A stretch of DNA of 64,000 nt from CAVRXQ01 sp963725215 (GTDB lineage: Bacteria > Actinomycetota > Acidimicrobiia > Acidimicrobiales > Bog-793). The position numbers were made by a program, and so were the translations under genes. A model generated the notes under the pieces. It searched no databases. It worked only from the letters and a program-made list of their open reading frames with translations, and had not been told where the DNA came from. Positions 34,926 to 43,804 of the stretch are shown one piece after another (the first letter of the stretch is position 1; each line of letters begins with the position of its first letter). The DNA is taken from NCBI GenBank assembly GCA_963725215.1, contig CAVRXQ010000001.1, forward strand, positions 426,797-490,796, read 5' to 3'.

Positions 34926-36071
34926 GTGAGAGCGGTACCGACGATGACGGTGAGCGACTTCCCCGCCAAGGGCAACACCCTCACGGTCCGGGAGATCGCG
35001 GCGCTCGCCGCGATGACGGAAGAAGCCGGCGCGGAGCGCTTCGGGGTGACCGACTTCCCGTACTACTACGACTGCATCCCGACGATGGTCGCGTGTTTGG
35101 CCGCCACGCGGGAGCTCACCGTCGAGAGCCTCGTGACGACCCCCTACGCGCGCCATCCGGAGGCGACGGCCTGCGCCTTCGCCACCATGAATGACTTTTC
35201 GGGAGGCAGGGTGATCCTCGGTGTGGGCGGCGGGGTCGAGGAGCCCTCGAACGTCTGGGTGGAGCCCTGGGGCCGGACGCGCCCCCGCCCGCTGCGCGCG
35301 ATGCGCGAGCTCGTCGGGCTGTGCCGGACGATGTGGGCCGGGGAGCCGACCCCCAGCGAGGGAGAGGTGCTCAAGGGATCGGGTCTCCGGCTCAAGTTCC
35401 CGCTCCGCCACCCGCTGCCGATCCTCATCGCAGCCCGCGGGGAGAAGATGCTCGAGCTGGCTGGCGAACTGGCCGACATCGTGCACATCGCCGCACCGTT
35501 CCTCGGGACGGCGTACATCTCGGCGATGCTCGAGCGAATCAAGGCTGGCGCTGACCGAGCCGGGAGGTCACTCGCTGACTTCGAGATCGACCTCACCGTC
35601 TCCGCGTGCTTCATGAGCGACGCCGAGCTCGCCCGCTCCCTGGCGAAGATCACGACGGGCGCGGCGATCCTGTGGATGTCCGGGGAGGAGAAGTACGCCC
35701 TGTTGCGGAACCAATGGAACGTCCCAGACGAGCTCCGGGTTCCGAAGACCCTCGTCGACGAGCTCGCCACGTCCTGGAACATGTGGAGCGGCGAGGACCT
35801 GCCCGACGCGTGCGCGGCCATGATGGACGACGACGTACTCGATCAGTTCTCCATCGTGGGAACGCCCGAAGCCTGCCTGGAGCGCCTCTCGCGACTTGCC
35901 GACCAGTTCCCGATGGTCACCGGGCTTCGCTTCAAGCTTCCTCCACTCCACGGCCCGCAGAGCTTCGCTCGGTACGCCGACATGGTGCGGGGAGTCGGCG
36001 AGCTCCGGCGGGCGTGGATTGCCCGGGACCGAGCGGCCCTTCGCGAGGCGACCGAGGCGGCGAGCCGGTGA
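34926..36071 (+). CDS. LLM-class oxidoreductase, copy LLM2
   Basis: The protein has 381 residues from GTG 34926, with GAGAGGAG seven bases upstream. It shares with LLM1 and LLM3 the start 'TMTVSDFPAKGNTLTVREI', the middle 'ESLVTTPYARHPEATACAFA' and 'ILIAARGEKMLELAGELADI', and the end 'MVTGLRFKLPPLHGPQSFA'. It carries an extra C-terminal helix (about residues 358-381). Likely a reduced-flavin or F420 enzyme in the cytosol. The GTGA overlap with LLM3 suggests the two products are made in equal amounts and may form a hetero-oligomer. Confidence 0.88.
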   Translation: MRAVPTMTVSDFPAKGNTLTVREIAALAAMTEEAGAERFGVTDFPYYYDCIPTMVACLAATRELTVESLVTTPYARHPEATACAFATMNDFSGGRVILGVGGGVEEPSNVWVEPWGRTRPRPLRAMRELVGLCRTMWAGEPTPSEGEVLKGSGLRLKFPLRHPLPILIAARGEKMLELAGELADIVHIAAPFLGTAYISAMLERIKAGADRAGRSLADFEIDLTVSACFMSDAELARSLAKITTGAAILWMSGEEKYALLRNQWNVPDELRVPKTLVDELATSWNMWSGEDLPDACAAMMDDDVLDQFSIVGTPEACLERLSRLADQFPMVTGLRFKLPPLHGPQSFARYADMVRGVGELRRAWIARDRAALREATEAASR

Positions 36072-37238
36072 CCGGGGGACCCGGCGCCGACTCTCCGAAC
36101 GGCGGGGCCGCGGCGCGTCCGCTGATCACGATCAGCGACTTCCCGGCCAAGGGGAGCACCCTAAGTGTCGAGCAGATCGCCGGCCTTGCCCGCCACGTCG
36201 AGGACGTCGGGCTCGCCCGGTTCGCCGTCACCGACTGGCCCTACTACTTCGACTGCCTGGCCACGATGGCCGCGTGCCTCGCGCGCACCGACCGCGTCGT
36301 CGTAGAGAGCCTGGCGACGACGCCGTACGCCCGCCATCCGGAGGCGACGGCGTGCGCCTTCGCCACCATGCACGAGTACTCGGGCGGCCGCGTCGTCCTC
36401 GGCATCGGCGCCGGTGTGGAGGACCCGTCGTCGGTCTGGGTGCCGCCGTGGGGGCACGCCCGGCCCAAGCCGGTGCGCGCCGTGCGCGAGCTGGTCACGC
36501 TGTGCCGGGCGATGTGGAGCGGTCGGCGCAGCCCGGACGAGGGTGTGGTCCTGCGGGGGTCGGGACTTGGATTGCAGTTCCCCGTTGAGGGGCACATCCC
36601 TGTCCTCATCGCGGCGCGGGGCCCCCAGATGCTCGAGCTGGCGGGCGAGCTAGCCGACATCGTGCACCTCGCGCCCCCCTTCCTCGGTCACGATTACGTG
36701 GAGCGCTGCATCGACCACGTGCGCACCGGCGCCCGTCGTGCGGGCCGCGGGTTCGAAGACCTCGAGATCGATCTGACCCTCTCGGCTGCGGTGCTCGACG
36801 ACGCCGAACGCGGCCCGCGAGCTCGCCAAGACGGTCACCGCCTACGGCGTCGTCTGGATGACGGGGGTGGAGCGCTACGCGAGCGCTCGTGCGGGCTGGG
36901 AGGTCCCGGCGGAGCTCGACGTCGAGCCGGAGCTAGTGCGGCGCCTCTCGTCGTGGGACATGTGGAGCGGCGAGCCGCTCCCCGAGGAGGCCTCGGCCAT
37001 GATCGACGACCGGGTCCTCGCACAGTTCTCGGTGGCCGGCGATGCCCGGGAGTGCGGTGGCCGGCTGCTAGGGCTCGCCCGCGAGCATCCGGCGGTCACC
37101 GGGTTCCGGTTGAAGTTGCCCCCGCTCACCGAGGCCGACAGCTTCGCCACGTACCGCTCGATCATTGAGGGGGTCGCCGCAGCTGTCGGCGCCCCCGACA
37201 AGGAAGGCTCGGGCGCGACGACACTCTCCCCGCGGTGA
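36068..37238 (+). pseudogene. LLM-class oxidoreductase, copy LLM3, frame-broken near 36812
   Basis: GTG 36068 overlaps the LLM2 stop. The frame is good up to 'VLDDAERG', then lost. One base later the protein continues as 'ARELAKTVTAYGVVWMTGVE', 'SSWDMWSGEPLPEEASAM' and 'AVTGFRLKLPPLTEADSFA' to the stop at 37238. Ignoring one G in GCGGCC (36810-36815) gives 389 residues, parallel to LLM2. It has an added Gly/Ala-rich N-terminal tail before 'LITISDFPAKGSTLSVEQIA'. Function as for LLM2. The break may be an assembly error in a very GC-rich stretch. Confidence 0.85.
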
Positions 37239-37287
37239 TGCGGCGGGCGCCTAGGTGACATCGGATACCGACGGGAAGGAGGCCACG

Positions 37288-39270
37288 GTGCAGACCGACG
37301 AAGCTGCGGCGGCGACGGCGACGCCCCCGATGGTGCGACGGGCGGCCCTCGTCCCGCCGCCCCGGCCCGCCTCGGGCCGGCTGCCGTTCGCGGACCTGGC
37401 CGGCTACCGCCGCGCCTACGAGGGCGCGCTCGCCGACCTCGGGTCCTACTGGACCGGCGTGGGCGGTGAGCTCGAGTGGATGGAGGGCTGGCCCCCCGAT
37501 CCGGCCGTGGGCGGGGACCTGGCGACAGGCTTTTCGTACTTCCCTGGCGCCCGTGCCAACGTGAGCGCCAACTGCATCGACCGCCACGCGCGCCAAGACC
37601 CCAATCGGACGGCCGTGCACTGGATCGGTGAAGACGGCGCCCAGCGCTCGTGGACGTACGCGGAGCTGCTTGACGAGACCGCCGCGTTCGCCCAGGCGCT
37701 GACCGAACTCGGGGTGCGCAAGGGCGACGTCGTGGCCATCTTCCTGCCGAACCTCCTCGAGACCTTCGCCGCGGTGCACGTGTGCCTGCGGATCGGCGCC
37801 ATCTACAACGTCGTCTTCTCGGGCTTCTCCGCCCAAGCGAGCGCGGACCGCATCGTGGACACCGGCGCCCGCGTGGTGGTCACCGCCGACGAGTCCTACC
37901 GCCGCGGCAAGCCCGTCCCGCTCAAGGCCACCCTCGACTCAGTGCTGCCGCAGCTGCCGACGGTGCGCCACGTCATCGTGGTGCGGCGCACCGGCAATCG
38001 CGCGACGCCGATGCTCGCGGGCCGCGACCGCTACTGGGACGAGCTCGTGGCGGCGACCGCCGGCCGGGCGGCGCCGGTGGCAATGGAGGCCAACGAGCCG
38101 GGGTTCGTCATCTACACGAGCGGGACGACCGCGAAGCCGAAGGGTCTGGTGCACGCCGGCGTCGGGTTCCTCGTCGGCGCGTACCACAACGTCCGGTGCG
38201 CGCTCGATCTCGGCCCCGAAGACGTCTACTGGTGCACCGCCGACGTGGGGTGGCTGACGTTCCCGATCTTCGAGCTGGTCGGTGCGACGGCCTGCGGGGC
38301 GACGATGATCGCCTGCGAGGGCGCTGTCGACCACCCCGATGTCGGCCGCTTTTACCGGATCCTCGACGAATGGGGTGTGACCAAGCTCTTCACGGCGCCC
38401 ACGCTCTTGCGGATGCTCGCCCGAAACGGGCCCGAGTGGCCGGCTCGTGCCGACCTCACCCGTCTGCGCCTCGTGTCGCTCGTCGGGGAACCGATCGACG
38501 CCAAGACTTGGTACTGGGTGCAGGAGTACCTGGGCAGCGGTGATCTGGAGATCAACAACACCTACGGGCAGAGCGAGACCGGCACCGCTTGGACCTCCTC
38601 CGTCGTCGGCGCGACGCCGGCGAAGCCGGGCTCGTGCGGTCTCCCGCTCCCCGGCCACGCGTACGCCATCCTCGGCGAGGACGGAGCGCCCGTGCAGCGA
38701 GGCACCGTGGGACGGCTCGTCCTGACCCAGCCAATCCCGTCGCTGTGCCGCGACGTCTGGCGGGATCCGCAGCGCTACCGCGCGCAGTACTTCACGACGT
38801 TCGGACCCGACTGCTACGACACCGCCGATGCCGCATTGGAGGACGAAGACGGGCACATCTGGGTGGTCGGCCGGGTCGACGGCGTTATCAACGTGGCTGC
38901 GCACCGCCTTTCCACCATGGAGATGGAGAGCGCGCTCATCGCGGTGCCGGGCGTCTCGGAGGCGGCCGTGATCGGCGTCCACGACGACTCGAAGGGCCAG
39001 GTTCCCATCGCGTTCGTCACGATGGCGGAAGCTGCGTCGCCCCTCGACGAGGATTCGCTGGCCGCCAGCCTGGTCCAGGCCATCGGTCCTATCGCCAGGC
39101 CGAGCCGCGTCGACGTGCTCTCGGCCATGCCGAAGACCCGCAGCGGCAAGATCGTCCGCCGCCTCCTGTACGAGCTCGTGGTCACGGGCGAAGTGCGAGG
39201 CGACATCACCGGGCTCGAGGACCCCGAGATCGTCGCCCAACTCGTGCAAGAGCTCAGGCCCTCCTTGTGA
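37288..39270 (+). CDS. Acetyl-CoA synthetase-like acyl-CoA synthetase
   Basis: The protein has 660 residues from GTG 37288, chosen for the AAGGAGG five bases upstream; a GTG at 37255 lacks one. It is an ANL-superfamily enzyme of the acetyl/propionyl-CoA synthetase branch: ACS N-terminal domain ('SYWTGVGGELEWMEGW'), P-loop 'YTSGTTAKPKGLVH' at about 280, 'NNTYGQSETG' at about 428, hinge 'GRVDGVINVAAHRLSTMEME', and the acetylation-type Lys in 'PKTRSGKIVRR'. It activates a short-chain or related carboxylate with ATP and CoA. It ends the high-GC block, just before a second synthetase of another sub-family. Confidence 0.9.
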   Translation: MQTDEAAAATATPPMVRRAALVPPPRPASGRLPFADLAGYRRAYEGALADLGSYWTGVGGELEWMEGWPPDPAVGGDLATGFSYFPGARANVSANCIDRHARQDPNRTAVHWIGEDGAQRSWTYAELLDETAAFAQALTELGVRKGDVVAIFLPNLLETFAAVHVCLRIGAIYNVVFSGFSAQASADRIVDTGARVVVTADESYRRGKPVPLKATLDSVLPQLPTVRHVIVVRRTGNRATPMLAGRDRYWDELVAATAGRAAPVAMEANEPGFVIYTSGTTAKPKGLVHAGVGFLVGAYHNVRCALDLGPEDVYWCTADVGWLTFPIFELVGATACGATMIACEGAVDHPDVGRFYRILDEWGVTKLFTAPTLLRMLARNGPEWPARADLTRLRLVSLVGEPIDAKTWYWVQEYLGSGDLEINNTYGQSETGTAWTSSVVGATPAKPGSCGLPLPGHAYAILGEDGAPVQRGTVGRLVLTQPIPSLCRDVWRDPQRYRAQYFTTFGPDCYDTADAALEDEDGHIWVVGRVDGVINVAAHRLSTMEMESALIAVPGVSEAAVIGVHDDSKGQVPIAFVTMAEAASPLDEDSLAASLVQAIGPIARPSRVDVLSAMPKTRSGKIVRRLLYELVVTGEVRGDITGLEDPEIVAQLVQELRPSL

Positions 39271-39293
39271 GCCGAGCGGAAAGGAAAAATCGC

Positions 39294-40994
39294 ATGGGAG
39301 AGCGAGTGAACGGACGCGCCGCGTTCGTCAATGCGAGAGATCTCCTCTTGGAGCATCGGGGTGACCCCGACGGTGCGGCGTCGAACTTCCGCTGGCCTGA
39401 ACTCGATCGCTTCAATTGGGCCACGGACTTCTTCGATGAGATCGCAGACCGTCGAGAGGGACAGGCGCTGATCGTGGTGTCAGGAGACGGAACGACCTCG
39501 CTCACTTTCCGCGATCTCCGCGACCATTCGAACGCGACCGCCAATCTGCTGCGCGAGATCGGAATCAAGCGAGGTGACCGCGTCCTTCTTTCTCTTGGCA
39601 ACGTCGCCTCGCTCTGGGAGGTGATGTTGGCCGCCATCAAACTCGGCGCGGTCGTCGTGCCGACGAGCACTCTTCTCGGACCGCCGGATCTACAGGACCG
39701 GATCGAGCGAGCGGGCGTTCGGGCGGTCGTCGCCGACTCCGCGGAGACGGCGAAATTCGAGGGGCTTCGTGGAGACTTTTCCCGCGTTGTCGTCGGCGAG
39801 GCCTCCGGGTGGCAGTCCCTCGCCGATGCGGAAAGGCAACCGACCCGGTTCGAAGCCGATGGTGAAACGCTCGCCAGCGACCCGTTGCTCCTTTACTTCA
39901 CGTCGGGCACCACGGCTCGACCGAAGCTTGTCGAGCACACGCATGCGAGCTACCCGGTCGGCCACCTCTCGACCATGTACTGGATCGGCGTCCGACCGGG
40001 CGACGTCCACGTGAACATCAGTTCGCCTGGTTGGGCCAAGCACGCGTGGAGCAGCTTTTTTGCCCCGTGGAATGGGGAGGCCACCGTCTTGATCCTCGAC
40101 TTTCCGCGCTTCAGCGCGACGCGACTGCTGACGTCTTTGGTCGAACAACGGGTCACAACGTTCTGCGCACCTCCAACCGTTTGGCGCGCCATCATTCAGG
40201 AAGACCTAAAGGATTACGACGTCCATCTCCGAGAAGCGGTCGCCGCCGGTGAGCCGCTCAACCCCGAAGTGATCGAGCAGGTGGCGGACGCGTGGGGAGT
40301 ACGGGTGCGCGACGGGTACGGTCAGACAGAGACGACGTGCCAGATCGGCAATCCGCCGGGCCTTCCGCTTCGGCCAGGATCGATGGGAAAACCCCTCCCG
40401 GGGTACGAGATCGCGCTCGTCGACCCAGACGGACGACTCGGCAACGACGGGGAGATCTGCATCGACCTGTCCCGCCGACCGACGGGCCTCATGGTCGGGT
40501 ATCGGACCAACGCCGAAGAGCGAGCGACGCCGCTCACCGGCGACTACTACCACACCGGCGATGTGGCCAGCCGATCAAGCGATGGTTATTTCACCTACGT
40601 CGGCAGGACCGATGACATCTTCAAATCCTCGGACTACCGAATCAGTCCCTTCGAGCTCGAGAGCGTGCTCGTCGAACACCCCTTCGTGGTCGAGGCGGCC
40701 GTCATACCGAGCCCAGACCCGCTTCGGCTCGCCGTGCCTAAGGCGGTAGTTCTGCTCGCTGCGGGCATCGAACCCACACCCGAGCACGCTGCCACGCTCC
40801 TCGAGTTCTGCCGCGAGCGGCTCGCGCCGTTCAAGCGCGTCCGGCGCATCGAATTCGCCGAGCTCCCAAAGACCGCGTCGGGGAAGATCCGTCGAGTCGA
40901 GCTACGACAGGCGGAGCTAGTTCGCTCCGAGCAGGGAATTCGCGGACCAAACGAGTATTGGGAGGAGGATCTCGTCAGCGAAGCTCGCGATTAG
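39294..40994 (+). CDS. AMP-forming acyl-CoA synthetase (medium-chain/benzoate-CoA ligase-like)
   Basis: The protein has 566 residues, with AAAGGA eight bases before the ATG. It is an ANL enzyme with P-loop 'YFTSGTTARPKLVEHTH' at about 202, 'RDGYGQTETT' at about 338, hinge 'GRTDDIFKSSDYRISPFELE', and the C-terminal Lys in 'PKTASGKIRR'. The sequence before 'SSPGWAKHAWSSFFAPW' resembles medium-chain or aryl acid ligases rather than acetyl-CoA synthetase. Codon use is back to the window average. Together with the ACAD-fold protein it would feed an acid into CoA-dependent breakdown. Confidence 0.9.
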   Translation: MGERVNGRAAFVNARDLLLEHRGDPDGAASNFRWPELDRFNWATDFFDEIADRREGQALIVVSGDGTTSLTFRDLRDHSNATANLLREIGIKRGDRVLLSLGNVASLWEVMLAAIKLGAVVVPTSTLLGPPDLQDRIERAGVRAVVADSAETAKFEGLRGDFSRVVVGEASGWQSLADAERQPTRFEADGETLASDPLLLYFTSGTTARPKLVEHTHASYPVGHLSTMYWIGVRPGDVHVNISSPGWAKHAWSSFFAPWNGEATVLILDFPRFSATRLLTSLVEQRVTTFCAPPTVWRAIIQEDLKDYDVHLREAVAAGEPLNPEVIEQVADAWGVRVRDGYGQTETTCQIGNPPGLPLRPGSMGKPLPGYEIALVDPDGRLGNDGEICIDLSRRPTGLMVGYRTNAEERATPLTGDYYHTGDVASRSSDGYFTYVGRTDDIFKSSDYRISPFELESVLVEHPFVVEAAVIPSPDPLRLAVPKAVVLLAAGIEPTPEHAATLLEFCRERLAPFKRVRRIEFAELPKTASGKIRRVELRQAELVRSEQGIRGPNEYWEEDLVSEARD

Positions 40995-41069
40995 AAGCGT
41001 TCCCAGTCGAGCTGTTCCCGGCCCACTCGCAGTGATCGGTTGTCGCACCTTCGAGGGGGTGCCGAAGCA

Positions 41070-42161
41070 TCACGCGAAGGTCAAAACGGGTTTGACGACC
41101 GCGCCTTTTGCGCTCGCCTCGAGCGCCCGGTTGATCTCCTCGAACGGGAAGTATTCGATCAACTCGTCGGCCGGGAACCGTCCCGAGCGAAAGAACTCAA
41201 CCAGTTGTGGAAGAAAGACGTCCGGGACACTGTTGCCGGCAATGATTCCGGTGACGGTGCGACCGTTGAGAACCGTCCGCCAGTCGAGGACGAGGTCGGC
41301 GCTCGGTCCTGCACCGATCACTCCAAACGTGCCGCGCGTATTGAGCGCGGCAACGCCGACTGCGAACAACATCAGCGATGCCGGTCGTGTCTAGAGCGAA
41401 GTCGAGTCCCGCCGGCACCGTTTCTGCGAGCAGGTCGGCGAAGATCGGACATTCCGTCGACCGTGTGGGTCGCGCCGAATCGCTTGGCGAGCTCGAGTCG
41501 CGACTCGGATTACATCGACGGCGATGATCGGCGTGCAACCGACGAGCGAGGCGGCCGCGATGGCCGCGGCACCGACTGCGCCGGCACCGAAAATCGCGAT
41601 GCTCGAACCGCCAGTCGGTCGAAGCGCGTTGAGCACGGCACCGGCACCGGTTTGGAATCCGCACCCGAACGGCCCGAGCGGCCGCATGTCGAGCGAAGCG
41701 TCAATGCGCACGACGCTTCGCTCGGTGACGACGGCGTGGGTGGCAAAGGAGGACTGGCCAAGAAAGTGTCCAGCGACAAAATGGCCGCCCGATGAGATCG
41801 CGCTTGTCCCGTCCGGGCGACGGCCGGAAAAGTTCAGCAAGTTGAATCGGTCGCAATAGGAAACCTGGCCCCGAAGACAGCGCGGGCAAGATCCGCACGA
41901 CGTGAACGTCATCAGCACCGAATCGCCGGCCGTCGCCTTCGTCACGGCTTCGCCGACCGCCTCGACGATCCCCGCTCCCTCGTGACCGAGCACGGCCGGT
42001 GGATTCGCCTCGGCAAGAGCGTGCTCGTCGGTGCGGCAGACGCCGACACTGACGAGCCGCACGAGCAGCTCATTCGGCCGTGGCGCGTCGAGCTCCACGT
42101 CCTCGATTTCGAGCGGTCCGCCGCGTTGTCGCAGTACAGCCGCCCTTGCGTGAGTCTTCAA
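41070..42161 (-). pseudogene. Aryl-alcohol-type zinc alcohol dehydrogenase, three frame breaks
   Basis: Translation probably starts at TTG 42161 (GGAAGG seven bases upstream). The start is normal for a class III-like MDR enzyme: 'VGVCRTDEHALAEANPPAVL' with catalytic Cys, 'GHEGAGIVEAVGE', the structural zinc site 'SCGSCPRCLRGQVSYC', 'GCGFQTGAGAVLNAL' as in benzyl-alcohol dehydrogenases, and 'IFGAGAVGAAAIAAA'. The frame then changes three times: near 41505 ('LELAKRFGATHTVDG'), near 41445 ('FADLLAETVPAGLDFALDTT') and near 41380 ('AALNTRGTFGVIGAG'). It returns to phase and ends 'GAVVKPVLTFA'. Removing one base at each site gives 362 residues. Clustering of three events in 130 bp points to decay or poor local sequence. 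Confidence 0.85.
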
Positions 42162-42176
42162 ACTCAGAACCTTCCA

Positions 42177-42222
42177 CAATGCATGACGCGATCTTGACTA
42201 CCGGGACGGGGCGGGTCAACAT
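42177..42222 (+). promoter_or_regulatory. Promoter with shared 20-bp motif, leaderless aldehyde dehydrogenase start
   Basis: The motif CAATGCATGACGCGATCTTG (42177-42196) matches 21357-21376 at 17 of 20 positions. TTGACT at 42194-42199, a 17-bp spacer and CAACAT at 42217-42222 would start the transcript at the ATG at 42229, which has no nearby ribosome-binding site. The motif overlaps the -35 here, but lies upstream of it at the Rieske operon. Confidence 0.4.
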
Positions 42223-42228
42223 TCGCCC

Positions 42229-43683
42229 ATGGCTGAGATGACCTACGACCGACTCTTCGTCGGCGGCGAGTGGCGTCCGCCTCGCTCGGGCGAGACGTTC
42301 GCAGACATCGACCCGGGAACGGGCGCGGTCATCTCCGAGATCGCCCGCGGCACAGCAGACGACGTCGAAGACGCGGTCGCAGCCGCACGTGCCGCGTTTC
42401 CCGATTGGGCGCGCAGGTCGCCAACCGAGCGGAGCGCGCTCATGCGGCGCTGGGCGGAGCTCATCCGGACCAACGCCGAGGAGCTCGCAAGGATCGAAGC
42501 GCGCGACGTCGGCAAACCGCTCTCCGCGGGGCGGATCAACATCTCAATCGCCGCCGGGAACCTCGAGTATTCGGCCGGCCTCGCAGACAAGGTGATCGGA
42601 GCGACCCTGCCCTCCCGTTCGCCTGACCATACCGGCCTCACATGGAGGGAGCCTTGGGGCGTTTGCGCCATGGTCCTTGCTTGGAACGTGCCGGCGATCA
42701 TGCTCTGCTCCGGTGTCGGGCCGGCGATCGCCGTTGGCAACACCGTCGTCATCAAACCCTCCGAGCTCGCTCCCCTCGTTTCGATCGCGCTCACCGACCT
42801 CGCCGCGCAAGCGGGCATTCCTCCTGGGGTGGTGAATCTCGTCTCTGGACTCGGCAGCGAGGCAGGCGTCTCGCTCACTTCACATCGCGGCGTCAATCAC
42901 GTCTCATTCGTCGGCTCAACAGCGACCGGCCGCGCGGTGATGAAGGCGGCAGCCGAGAACCTCGTTCCGGTGCGGCTCGAACTCGGCGGGAAGTCGCCGA
43001 ACGTCGTCTTCGCCGACGCCGACCTCGACCGCGCGATTCCAATCATCCTTGACTCGATCACCGAGAACGCCGGGCAGAACTGTTACGCCGGCTCGAGGCT
43101 GCTCGTCGAGCAAACCGCCTATGACGAAGTCGTCGAGCGAATCGTCGACGCGACCACAAAGATCCGACTCGGGCTGTGGGACGAGGACCTCGACATGGGC
43201 CCGTTGATCACCGAGACTCAATACCGTCGGGTACTCGGCTACATCGAATCCGGAGTTGCCGAGGGCGCTCGGATGGTGACCGGCGGCGTCGCGGACGACG
43301 ATCGACTCAGCTCCGGGTGGTTCGTGAAGCCGACGGTTTTCGACAAAGTCGACGCCAGCATGAGGATCGCCCGCGAGGAGGTTTTCGGCCCTGTCCTCGC
43401 GGCTCAACCTTTCCGCAACACGGCGGAGGCGCTCGACCTCGTCGACTCCGCTCCTTACGGCCTGCTTGTCAGCGTCTGGACGAACGACCTCTCCCGCGCT
43501 CTTTACGTCGCTCGTGAGGTCCGATCCGGCCAGGTGTCGATCAATGAGTTCGCCAACTCGAACATCATCGGGCTCCCCTTCAACGTCGCGAAGGAGAGCG
43601 GGTTCAACCATGGCGGCGGTTACAACGCCGTCAACGAGTACACCCAAGAAAAGGCCGTAACGATCCAGATCTTCGAGCGATGA
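42229..43683 (+). CDS. NAD(P)-dependent aldehyde dehydrogenase (benzaldehyde/betaine-aldehyde-like)
   Basis: The protein has 484 residues. Cofactor-binding 'HVSFVGSTATGRAVM', general-base Glu in 'RLELGGKSPNVVF' (about 250), catalytic Cys in 'GQNCYAGSR' (about 284) and 'REEVFGPVLA' are intact. It diverges from the aryl-alcohol dehydrogenase, so the pair would convert an alcohol to aldehyde to acid, as XylB/XylC do for benzyl alcohol; the aryl substrate is inference. It is not a close copy of the aldehyde dehydrogenase at 1932. Confidence 0.93.
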   Translation: MAEMTYDRLFVGGEWRPPRSGETFADIDPGTGAVISEIARGTADDVEDAVAAARAAFPDWARRSPTERSALMRRWAELIRTNAEELARIEARDVGKPLSAGRINISIAAGNLEYSAGLADKVIGATLPSRSPDHTGLTWREPWGVCAMVLAWNVPAIMLCSGVGPAIAVGNTVVIKPSELAPLVSIALTDLAAQAGIPPGVVNLVSGLGSEAGVSLTSHRGVNHVSFVGSTATGRAVMKAAAENLVPVRLELGGKSPNVVFADADLDRAIPIILDSITENAGQNCYAGSRLLVEQTAYDEVVERIVDATTKIRLGLWDEDLDMGPLITETQYRRVLGYIESGVAEGARMVTGGVADDDRLSSGWFVKPTVFDKVDASMRIAREEVFGPVLAAQPFRNTAEALDLVDSAPYGLLVSVWTNDLSRALYVAREVRSGQVSINEFANSNIIGLPFNVAKESGFNHGGGYNAVNEYTQEKAVTIQIFER

Positions 43684-43804
43684 GCTCTTCGGGATCAGCG
43701 CTTACGACGTGTGGTGTCGAGGGTCTCGGTCGGCATCGAAAACGCCTCGCGCCTGGGCTCAGAGTCGAAAGACACCAGCTGCAAGTACACGCAGCGCTAA
43801 CACG

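Larger units (their letters stand above)
34857..39270. other. High-GC block (LLM2, LLM3, acyl-CoA synthetase)
   Basis: Within this stretch third codon positions are almost all G or C. A sample line at 35281-35340 is 80% GC, against 60% at 33781-33840 just before the block. The change is abrupt at both ends, just after the ACAD stop and at the synthetase stop. No repeats or mobility genes flank it. It probably has a different origin from its neighbours. Confidence 0.7.
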
